From: Micractinium sp. NFX-FRZ
Taxonomy: Eukaryota > Chlorophyta > Trebouxiophyceae > Chlorellales > Chlorellaceae
Direction of reading: 5' to 3'
NCBI GenBank assembly: GCA_029339195.1
Contig: JAPTJF010000634.1
Location: 1 to 26,338 of the forward strand
Length of the DNA stretch: 26,338 nt
Below are positions 1 through 7,546 of this stretch, in pieces. The position numbers and the translations under genes are program-made. Positions within the stretch are counted from its first letter, which is position 1. Every line of letters begins with the position of its first letter. A model generated the notes under the pieces. That model was not told the origin of the DNA. It saw only the letters and a program-made list of their open reading frames with translations, and searched no databases.

Positions 1-65
1 AGGGAGGCGGCGGCCAGGCAGGCAAGCAGCGCCAGGGCGGCGGTGCCGGTGATGGTGCGCGCCAT
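1..65 (-). CDS. Secreted protein of unknown function, N-terminus only (partial)
   Basis: A minus-strand ATG at 65-63 opens a frame that runs off the left edge of the window. It reads MARTITGTAALALLACLAAAS. A basic residue at position 3 followed by an Ala/Leu hydrophobic core and small residues is a typical eukaryotic secretory signal peptide. Only about 21 residues are visible, so the mature protein cannot be identified. A TATA-like box lies about 76-82 bp upstream on the same strand, which supports this ATG as a real start. The gene is transcribed away from the metal transporter at 384, with a shared 318-bp intergenic region. Confidence 0.6.
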   Translation of the reverse strand, partial: MARTITGTAALALLACLAAAS

Positions 66-383
66 GGCTGGAGGGTGTGAGCGGGGTGAGGGCGGGGTGA
101 GGGCAGAGGGGGTGAGTGATTGGATGTACCAGAGTGCTGATTTTATAGGCCTCCGAAAAGAAACCGCGTGAAGCGCGTGGAAGCTGGGAAGGGAGCTAAG
201 TGAGCTGGCGGGAGGGGCGGCTCCCCCTAGAGGGAAGGCTGGCAGCTGCCGGGCGGCTGGCGGCAGCCACACGCAGCGGCGGCGGGCGAGTGCTGGCTTT
301 GGGTGCCTCTTTGCACGGTTCAATTTGGTTTTTGGCTGGTCACATTACATTTATGAGGCACAACCAAAGGTTGTTGTGGCAAA
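66..383. other. Divergent intergenic region
   Basis: This is the 5' flank of two divergent genes: the secreted-protein gene on minus (start 65) and the metal transporter on plus (start 384). Apart from the TATA box at 141-147 I see no coding potential. The plus-strand open frame starting at 200 is a GC-rich chance frame with no recognisable domain. Confidence 0.5.
141..147 (-). promoter_or_regulatory. TATA box for the leftmost gene
   Basis: Read on the minus strand this is TATAAAA, the only AT-rich element in a strongly GC-rich stretch. It sits 76 bp upstream of the minus-strand ATG at 65, a plausible distance for a core promoter with a short 5' UTR. The assignment rests on sequence and position only. 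Confidence 0.5.
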
Positions 384-3300
384 ATGTGGTGCAAACCTTT
401 GCTGTCCTCGGCCTCCGCTGCCGTCACAGCGCGCGCAGCAGAAGATGCGGCCGTTTCGCCTGTGAGCCAGGAATCTCGGAGCAAACCGGTCACGTTTCAA
501 GTCAAGGGCATTGTTACAACGCTGCGGCGACAAGTGCGCGGGAAGGGCAACATGTTCGGGCCATGGGCTGGGCCAAGTGCCGGAGAGCAACAAGGCCGCG
601 GAGGGACACGGTGAGAACCTTTTCGGCGGAGCGGTGTCGGAAGTTGCCGTCCGCTTCTTGCCTGCCGCACCTCCAGAACCCCTGCCGCCGCCCTGCCGCC
701 CACCGCCGCCCTTGGCGCCGCTCTCTCCCTGCAGGCAGCAGCCCGGCGCGGCGGCCGCAGCCGGCGTCGCAGCACAGTTGGGCGAGCCGAGGGGCGGGGC
801 GCCAGCTGGCAGCGATTTGGAGGCCGCCCCGCTGTTGGCAGACAGCCTGGCTGGCTCTGGGGACCACCTCTCGCCCATCGCCCAGCTGGCGGCGCTCAAA
901 AAGTCAACATCCGAGCTGAACGTGAGGATTGCAAACAGAAGGAGGAGGAAGGCGGGTGGCAGGGGGGGCAGAAGATGGCCTGCCCTGGTGCTGGTGTGCC
1001 TTGCCCATTGATTTGGCCTCCCAGCGGCGCCGCCCATCCACCCCAGGGCGCGTCCTGCCGCTGCTTGTCACCCCGCCCCGCCCCGCCCCGCCCCGCCCCG
1101 CCCCGCCTGCGTTTGTGTCCGCAGGGCCTGCTAGCGCAGCGCAACACACCGCGAAGCAGGAAGGCAGCGGTACATGGCTACTACATGCGGCAGAACGAGC
1201 TGATTGATTCTCTGTTGGAGACAGAGCAGATACACCGGGGGCTCTACACAAATGATGAGGCTGGGGTGAGAGCTGGCCTGGGGAGTGGGCGCTTGTGGGA
1301 TGGAGCGTTGTTGTGCCCTGGAGTGGCCTGTGTGTGCAGTAAAGGCAGGCTTTGTACCGATGATGAGGCCACGCTTGGCAAGGAGGGGCGGCAGGGAGTG
1401 GCGGTGGGTGGGCCCCGGGTTTTGTGGTCATCATCGGAATTCAGGGCAGCCATGCCGTGCATGACACGACACACATCCCAGATGAACGTTGGTGCCAGCA
1501 GGGGCGCGTGCCTGGGGGGTTGTTTGCGCCGGACAGCCTTGGCAGATATGCGGTTTGAATCCCAGGGGGCAGCCAGAGGCAGGCGGCTGTGCCTGCTTCG
1601 TCCTTCCAACCGCTGTTCAACCCCATCTCCTTGTTGCCTCCCCAACACCCTCATGCATGCATATGCCCTCCCTCTCTTTACGGCCCCACTCCCCGCAGTT
1701 CGCTGCTCCCTGATTACTGAATTCGCCACCAACTGCCTGCATCCCTCTCTCCCACCCGCCGCCCACGTCCTTGGTGCCTTGCAGGAGGCGGCGCATGCGC
1801 GGCGCGCGCTCAACCTCAGCTTTGCTGCCAACTGCCTGCTGCTGGCGGTGCGGACGGCGATCGCAGTGGTGGCGGGCAGCCTCTCCCTGGCTGTGGCCAC
1901 CCTGGACGCTGTGCTGGACGTCATCAGTTCAGGCGAGTCGGGCAAACAAAGGCGCACACCACCCTTTGCTGGCAGTGGCAGGGAGGGAGGGGGGCGCAAG
2001 CTGTTGACTTCAGCAGCAGCGGCCACGCGTTGGTGCTTTGCTGGACGCAGAGCCAGCTCATGTGAGTGTCGACTCTATACATAGCATAGTTGATTGGCAG
2101 TTGCTGCGGCGGGGGTGGCGGGGGTCACAGGCGGTGGCTATGATTGCAGGACAAACGTTTTTGGGCATCCTAAGCCGAGGCCAGAGGTGGAGCCGGCAGG
2201 GAGTGCTGCGGGAATGCGTTGGTGCCGGCTGCGTCACGCTGGCCAGACCCCCAACCAACCAACCTGCCCGCCCGCCCGCTCACCTCCAACACACCCCCGT
2301 AGCCTGCCTCTACTACACCACATTTGCGGCCGCTCGGAGGGACAAGTACGCCTACCCCGTGGGTGAGCGAGGGTGGGGTGCCTTTTGCAGGCGGCATGTT
2401 TGCCGTGCCGCGGCTTGCGGCATGGGCGCTGCGGGGGCGGAGCTGGCGCACGCCGGCTGGGTATGCTGGCGGTGGTCGCTGGCACTTGTACCCTTCTCAG
2501 CTGCTCCTCTGCTGTCGCACCTTGTCAGCAGCGCCAAGCAAGGCATTGGGCGTTAACTGTGTGTGTGGCATAGTGACGGCCACCGCGGCAATCAGCCAAC
2601 GCTGTTTCACTCTCGCTCTCCGTGCGCTCTCCAGGAAATAGGAAATAGGAACATGACGTGCACAGCCACATTTGCCAACGCTGTTTCCCTCTCGCCCGCT
2701 GTGTACCTTGCTTGCTTCAGGCAAGGAGCGCATGGAGCCTCTGGGCATCATCGTGTTTTCCACAGTGATGGGCACAGCAGCTTTCACTGTGGTGGTGGAG
2801 AGCGTCAAGGTGGGGTGGGGGGAGCGTGCTAGGCCGGGCCGGGGTGCCGTCGCGGTGTGGGGTGCGGAGGGATGTGTGTGTGGGGGGTTAGTGTGTTGAA
2901 GCGGTGTGGGGTGGGGAGATGGTGTATACATGTGGGGCAAGTGGGTGGGGGGAGCGTCGAGGGGCTGGGTGCCGACGCGGTGTGGTGTGTGGAGGGATGT
3001 GTGTGGGGGGTAGTGTGTTGAAGCGGTGTGGGGTGGTGTGTGGAGGTGTGTGGAGGGAGTGTACAGCGGTGTGCAGGGTGCAGGGTGCAGGGTGGAGCGG
3101 TCACCCAGGGCACATGGCGCGCTGCATGACCTGCGGGCACGCACTTGCAGGCAGGCAGGCAAGCAGGTGGCTGTATCCCACGGCAGCCCCGCCTGCCCGC
3201 CCCCTCCCCTGCTCGGCTGCCCGCTGCAGGCGCTTGTGAACGGCGCGTCCTCCGACATCCCCCAGATGGGCTGGGTGGTGGGCGGTGAGTGGTGGGTGGG

Positions 3301-5379
3301 CAGGGCAGCAGCTTAGGGGGTGAGTGGAGCTGGGCCTGATGGCCACGAAGCTGGGCCTCCCTTCCCACCCCACATTGCTGCCCTCCTCTCACAACCGTTT
3401 GCACTTCATTGCTGTGTCCTCCCCCTGCAGGCACGCTGGGCGTGGTGGCCATGAAGCTGGGCCTGTTCCTGTACTGCCGGGGCAGCAGCAGCCCCGCAGT
3501 GGAGGCATTTGCGTTGGACCACCTGAACGACGTGCTGGTCAACGGGGTGGGCCTGGCGGGTGAGCCCTATTATTGAATAATTACATCAAGCGTGTGTGCG
3601 CGTGGCCTGAATGTCGTTGCACTGAACGACGTTGCTGGTCAAAGGCGTACAGGCGTGGGGCTGGCGGGTGAGCTCACTGCTACTCTGCAGCTAGTGTGCA
3701 GCTAGTGTGCAGCTACCGTGCAGCTACTCTGCAGCTACTCTGCAGCAGTGGGTGGGCCTGGTGGGTGAACGTACTTTTGGATGCTGGCCTGGTTGGGGCA
3801 GAGTACTGCCTTCCTTCCCTCCTCCTTCCTTCCTTCCTTCCCGCATCCAAGTCCGATGCCACCACTAGCACGGCCAACCGCCCCGCCCTGCCCCCGCACC
3901 GCTGCCCCACCCCACCTGCTGCCCGCCAGCGGCCGACTTCCCCCCTGTGCCGACCCTGCTCTGCCTGCAGGCGCACTGCTGGGGGCTCGTGTGGCGGCCG
4001 CATGGGACCCTGCCGTTGCCATCGTACTCTCTGTCTGGGTGGTATGGGCCTGGGGCGGCCAGGCGCGCTCCCACATCCTCAGCCTGGTAAGTAACCAAGT
4101 TTGATTGTTCTAAACTGGTACGCCCCCAACAGTTGGCCCCCACCCGCCCCCTTGCATCAGTGCTGCCTGTCGCTCCTCTGCCTGCAGGTGGGCCAGGCTG
4201 CCCCGCCCTCGCTGCTGCAGAAGCTCACGTTCCTCACATACTATCACGACCCCCGCCTCCTGTACATCGACACGGTTAGGTGAGCAGCAGTTGAGCAGTA
4301 CCCTGTTTCTTGACACTGTCAGGCGACCAGTGATGTGCAGTACCAGTACTGGTGCTCAATTTCCTTGCACAGCACCACGACCCCCGCCTCCTGTACATCG
4401 ACACGGTCAGGTGAGCAGGTATCTGAAGTACCACAGGTGCTCATTGTTCCTCACTTACCACCACAACCCCCGCCTCCTGTGCATCGGCCCGGTCAGGTGG
4501 AGCAGGTACCACCATTTGCGGGGCACATGTTAGGACTGCATAGAGGTCGTTTCATCGCCGGTGAATGCCCCACAGGCGGCGCTGAAGCACCGCCTGCCGC
4601 ACCTGTGCCCGCTCCCCTCCCCCGCTACTCCTTTGCCGTCGGGCACTCGCTTTATTCATCTCCACAGCGGGGGTCTGAGATCGTCTGCCTTTCAACATGA
4701 CCCTGCCAGCCCCCTTGATGCTGCACCCTTGCACATTGCAGGACTGTCAGTGATTTGCTTCCTCCTTTGCAGCAGCACATTGATTGATACTGTGCTGCAC
4801 CTGTCACTGACCCCCTCTGCTAGACTCCCTCCTTCTGCCCACCATTCGTTGTGCAGAGCCTTCAGTTATGGGCCGTCCAGCTTCATTGCCGAAGTCGACA
4901 TCGTGCTGCCACCAGATATGACCCTGCGAGAAGCACACGATATTGGTGCGTGTGTGGGGGCAGCCCGGTCGGCACGGCACCAGGATTTGTGGGAGGCGTC
5001 CACGGCAGGGGGTGCACACTCTGGAAGGGGGATGAAAGCTCTCTGTGCAGCTGTCCGCTGCCGCCACGGTTGCTGCCCTACCGTGCTGCCTCCTGCACGG
5101 CCACGAACGGCTCGCCACGCATGATGTGCTGTGCACGCTGGGCTGCTCGCTGCCGCGCTGCACTGCGATTTGACGTGCTGTGCTGTGCTGTGCTGGGCTG
5201 TGCCTCACTGGATTGCTTGCCGCCGTGCTGTCATGTCATGTGATGTGCTGCGTTGCTCTGCTCCGCTGCGCTGCGCCCCTGCAGGCGAGTCGCTGCAGTG
5301 CAAGCTGGAGCAGCTGCCGGAGGTGGCACGGGCCTATGTGCACCTGGATTGGGAGACCACCCACGCGCCGGAGCATTGA
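384..5379 (+). CDS. Mn-type cation diffusion facilitator (metal tolerance protein), 12 exons
   Basis: Exons: 384-610, 735-921, 1125-1265, 1785-1932, 2303-2362, 2721-2809, 3230-3284, 3431-3559, 3971-4086, 4188-4279, 4857-4945, 5285-5379, giving 475 aa. All phases match and the TGA is at 5377-5379. The protein is a CDF antiporter exporting divalent metal, most likely Mn2+, from the cytosol to a vacuole, Golgi-type compartment or the outside. Evidence: the pre-helix [18 protein letters not shown] segment, metal site DAVLD (D226, D230), the loop [13 protein letters not shown], second site DHLND (D332, D336), and the cytoplasmic domain IDTVRAFSYG...[23 protein letters not shown] ending [13 protein letters not shown]. 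DxxxD at both sites, rather than HxxxD, is the known mark of the Mn-CDF branch (plant MTP8-11). Intron 4 (1933-2302) is GC-AG; the exon 4/5 joint gives a gap-free match to plant MTPs. Exon 1 is the least certain: its ATG is chosen because it splices in phase into exon 2, and residues 1-140 are low-complexity. Confidence 0.93.
1071..1108. repeat. CCCCG pentanucleotide microsatellite in MTP intron 2
   Basis: About seven tandem CCCCG units lie just upstream of the exon 3 acceptor (exon starts 1125). The complementary strand is a run of G4C units capable of forming G-quadruplexes. It takes the place of the usual polypyrimidine tract. Confidence 0.85.
2817..3040. repeat. Tandem duplication of about 130 bp in MTP intron 6
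   Basis: Two diverged G/T-rich copies (about 2817-2917 and 2946-3040) share the order GGGGGAGCGT, then GTGCCG(T/A)CGCGGTGTGG, then GGAGGGATGTGTGTG, then TAGTGTGTTGAAGCGGTGTGG. They lie wholly inside intron 6 (2810-3229) and account for most of its length. No coding role is apparent. Confidence 0.75.
3339..3361 (+). repeat. Copy of an MTP exon 8 coding fragment inside intron 7
   Basis: ATGGCCACGAAGCTGGGCCT at 3339 nearly repeats GTGGCCATGAAGCTGGGCCT in exon 8 (about 3445-3464), which encodes VAMKLGL. The copy lies in intron 7 about 70 bp upstream of the exon 8 acceptor. A stop-rich context and the absence of an adjacent acceptor argue that it is not an exon. Confidence 0.7.
3613..3673 (+). 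repeat. Copy of the MTP exon 8 3' edge with its splice donor, in intron 8
   Basis: Exon 8 ends CTGAACGACGTGCTGGTCAA ... GCCTGGCGGG|TGAGC at 3533-3565. Downstream, 3622-3672 reads CTGAACGACGTTGCTGGTCA ... GGGGCTGGCGGGTGAGCTC. The copy preserves the DHLND-encoding stretch in degenerate form, with a 1-bp frameshift (extra T) and a small insertion, and keeps an intact GTGAG donor. A shorter third echo, GTGGGCCTGGTGGGTGAACG, is at about 3751-3770. Confidence 0.8.
3678..3746 (+). repeat. 11-bp minisatellite in MTP intron 8
   Basis: About six tandem copies of TCTGCAGCTAC, with variants TGTGCAGCTAG and CGTGCAGCTAC. Each unit contains a pyrimidine-TGCAG motif that resembles the splice acceptors used across this window. 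The real exon 9 acceptor is much further down, at 3970. Confidence 0.85.
4229..4505 (+). repeat. Array of degenerate exon 10 3'-edge copies with donors, running into intron 10
   Basis: The genuine exon 10 end (4229-4279, [19 protein letters not shown]) is followed by two clear degenerate copies, at about 4351-4418 and 4436-4505. Each contains CCCCCGCCTCCTGT(A/G)CATCG followed by CGGTCAGGTG and GAGCAG. A weaker echo, TGACACTGTCAGGCGACCAG, is at 4313-4332. Copy 2 is nearly identical to exon 10 over its last 40 bp and keeps a perfect AG|GTGAGC donor. Copy 3 is more diverged, with its donor reading AGGTGGAG. Reading through from exon 10 hits a TGA immediately (AGG TGA), so the copies cannot simply extend the exon. 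Confidence 0.9.
5176..5200. repeat. TGTGC-type microsatellite in MTP intron 11
   Basis: Four or five imperfect TGTGC/TGTGCTG units lie in intron 11 (4946-5284). A similar pentamer run occurs in an intron of the amino acid permease gene at about 22970-22992. Confidence 0.7.
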
Positions 5380-6058
5380 CTTCAATATAGTCCTCTGTAC
5401 AAGCATCAACAGCTGACCCTGGCACCGGCTGTGTGCTGTGCATGCTGTGCGTGCTGTGGCGCCAGTAAGGTGCCGGCGGAGCGCCGCAGCGGCGTCTGCC
5501 TCCGCATCACTTGCCCCTCTTATATTTGGACTTTGCCGCCAATCTGTACATTGCTTGCGGTAACGCCCTCCCTGGCCTGCCTGCCTCACGAGCACTGATC
5601 GCCCCCTACAGCCCTTCAAGAACTTGGCACGGTAACTGTTCCCCGCTCTTATCCTACCCACCTGGAAGCTGCTCGACGGCATCACTGCTGCATCTGCTCT
5701 GCTTCTGCCCCTCAGCAGCTTCTGCTGCACATGTTCGCATGCACTACGCTCAGAGGAACGGTACTGCCCCCTCCCTGCTCGGGTACCGGACGTACTGCCC
5801 CTCAGGACGTTTCGACTGCAACCCAAGGCTGTAACAGGCCCATGGGTTGGTACATGGGAGTGCTTGCATGCAGCAACGAGAAGAAGAGAGGTGGTGGAGA
5901 TCAGGCGGGTGTGCAGGTGGCAGCTGGAGCAAGAGGCCGCCACGGCTGCACGCCCACGCTGCAAAGTCGGTTGCACAGAGTGAAGCAGCAGCGTCAAAGG
6001 GGGGGTTGGATGACGAGAGGAGGCAGTGCTTGGAGGTGGATCATGCAGGGGGCGGGGG
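5380..6058. other. Convergent 3' intergenic region
   Basis: This stretch holds the 3' flanks of the MTP gene (plus, stop at 5379) and the protease gene (minus, stop at 6059). A TGTAA motif at 5830-5834 could be the MTP poly(A) signal. I see no further gene here. The open frames present are short and lack domains or usable splice structure. Confidence 0.5.
5830..5834 (+). terminator. Candidate poly(A) signal (TGTAA) for the MTP gene
   Basis: TGTAA is the established poly(A) signal of green algae. This copy lies about 450 bp beyond the MTP stop codon, consistent with the long 3' UTRs of such genes. It is the first clear match found downstream. Confidence 0.35.
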
Positions 6059-7546
6059 TCAAGGGGAAGGTGGACGCGGGGGTGGGGGGCGCGGGGAAGG
6101 TGGACGTGGGGCGGGGGGGCGCGGGGAAGGTGGGCGCGGGGGTGGGGGGCGAGGGGAAGGGGGAGGACGGGGAGGGAGCGGGGAGGGGCGAGGAGGTGGA
6201 GGTGATGGTTTGGGAGGCGGTGGTGGGCGCGGAGGGGGAGGGGAGGGGCGAGGGGGCGGGGGCGGGCGTGGAGGCGGTGGTGTGGGGCGGGGTGGGGGAG
6301 GCGAAGGCCGAGGGGGCGGGGGCGGGCGCGGAGGCGGGGGTGTGGGGCGGGGTGGGGGAGGCGAAGGCCGAGGAGGGGGCGGCGGGTTGGGCGGCGGGGG
6401 CGATGGTCTGGGAGGGGGTGGCGAAGGCCGCGGTGGGGGCGGCGGGTTGGGCGGTGGAGGCGAAGGCCTGCAAGGGGATGGGGATGGGCGAGGAGGCGGT
6501 GAGCGGTTGACTCGATTTGGGAAAGGCTTCGGTGCGGGAGTGGGCCGTCCGCGTGGGCATGGCGGTGGACGAAAGGGAACACCTCCCTTGGTAACGGAGG
6601 ATGCTCTCAACATGCTGTCATGACTGGTGGGGCGGTACATTCCCAGGAGGCGGTACATTCCCTTGCCCACAAGCCCGCCTGCAGCGGTTGCCAGCTCAGC
6701 TGTCCCAAGCATTATGCCTTTGAGTGAGGCTTGCCCAGGACTCTCATGTGCGCGAGGGCCCGGCACCTGCACACCCATTTCACCTTGGCGGTGGCGGGAA
6801 GGGCCTTGGAGGAGGGGGAGGAAGGGGCGGTGGCGGCTGTGGGCGAGGCGGCTGGGGGGAGGGTGGGGGAGGGCGTGGGGGCCTGCAACAGCATGACACG
6901 GCAGGGCGCAAGCGCAGCAGCACAGCGGCCCGTTGAGCGTCCAGGGGTCTGCGTGGCAGGGGGGCTGGCTGAGCAGCACAGCAGGGCTGTATGTTCACAG
7001 CGGCAGGTGTCGGCAGCGGCAGGTTCATGTGGCAGCATCGGCGCAGTGAATTTGGCATGGCAGGGCACAGGTGTTCGAAGTTCGCACCCGGGTGGGGGAG
7101 GCCAGGGGGCAGGGGGGCGGGGGGCGGGGGGAGGGGGACGCGGCGGTGGCGGCGGGCTGGGCGGCGGCGGTGAGGGGCGGGGAGGGGGTGGCGACGGGCG
7201 AGGCGGCGGCGCTGGGCTGGGTGGGGGCGGCATCGGCCTAGGAGGTGGCGGTGAGGGGCGGGGCGGAGGCGGAGGGCGTGGGGGTGGGGGAGACGGCCTG
7301 GGAGGGGGTGGGTTGGGCCTAGGCGGGGGAGGCGGCCTTGGGGGGGGAGGGGAAGGCCTGGGTGGAGGCGGAAAAGGCCTGGGTGGCGGCGGTGGACGCG
7401 GGGAGGGTGGCGGTGGGCGTGGCGGCAACGGCGGTGGGGGGCCGGGGGAAGGTGGCTTGGGACTAGGGGGCGATGGGCGTGGCGGCTTGGGCGAAGGAGG
7501 AGGGGGGCGCGGGGGGGCCGGCGACGGAGGGCTGGGGGATGGAGGC
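6059..7546 (-). repeat. Proline-rich tail exons of the protease (PPPPRP / RPSPPPP repeats)
   Basis: Three exons (7546-7088, 6882-6784, 6467-6059) encode about 320 residues made almost only of P, R, S, A and N in units such as RPSPPPP and RPPPPP. They resemble pherophorin and other algal hydroxyproline-rich glycoprotein rods. The first two exons start and end in phase 2, so they are frame-neutral modules. The opposite strand reads as long Gly-rich open frames only because CCN codons reverse to NGG. Confidence 0.8.

Noticed and set aside
2014..2061. Extra MTP exon encoding [12 protein letters not shown]
   Set aside because: It looks hydrophobic and has a perfect donor, but its phase does not fit its neighbours. 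Joining 1932 directly to 2303 gives a gap-free match to plant Mn-CDF proteins.
2038..2556. Continuous plus-strand frame including [10 protein letters not shown] as an MTP exon
   Set aside because: It merely reads through intron 4 and intron 5 sequence. The homologous protein has no room for these residues, and the true exon (2303-2362) lies inside it.
5731..6623. Long plus-strand Gly-rich open frames (GGGGRGGGGEG type), also over 7091-7550
   Set aside because: They are the reverse complement of the minus-strand Pro-rich exons, where CCN codons read back as NGG. They lack introns, a plausible start context or domains, whereas the minus-strand frame joins in phase to a real gene.
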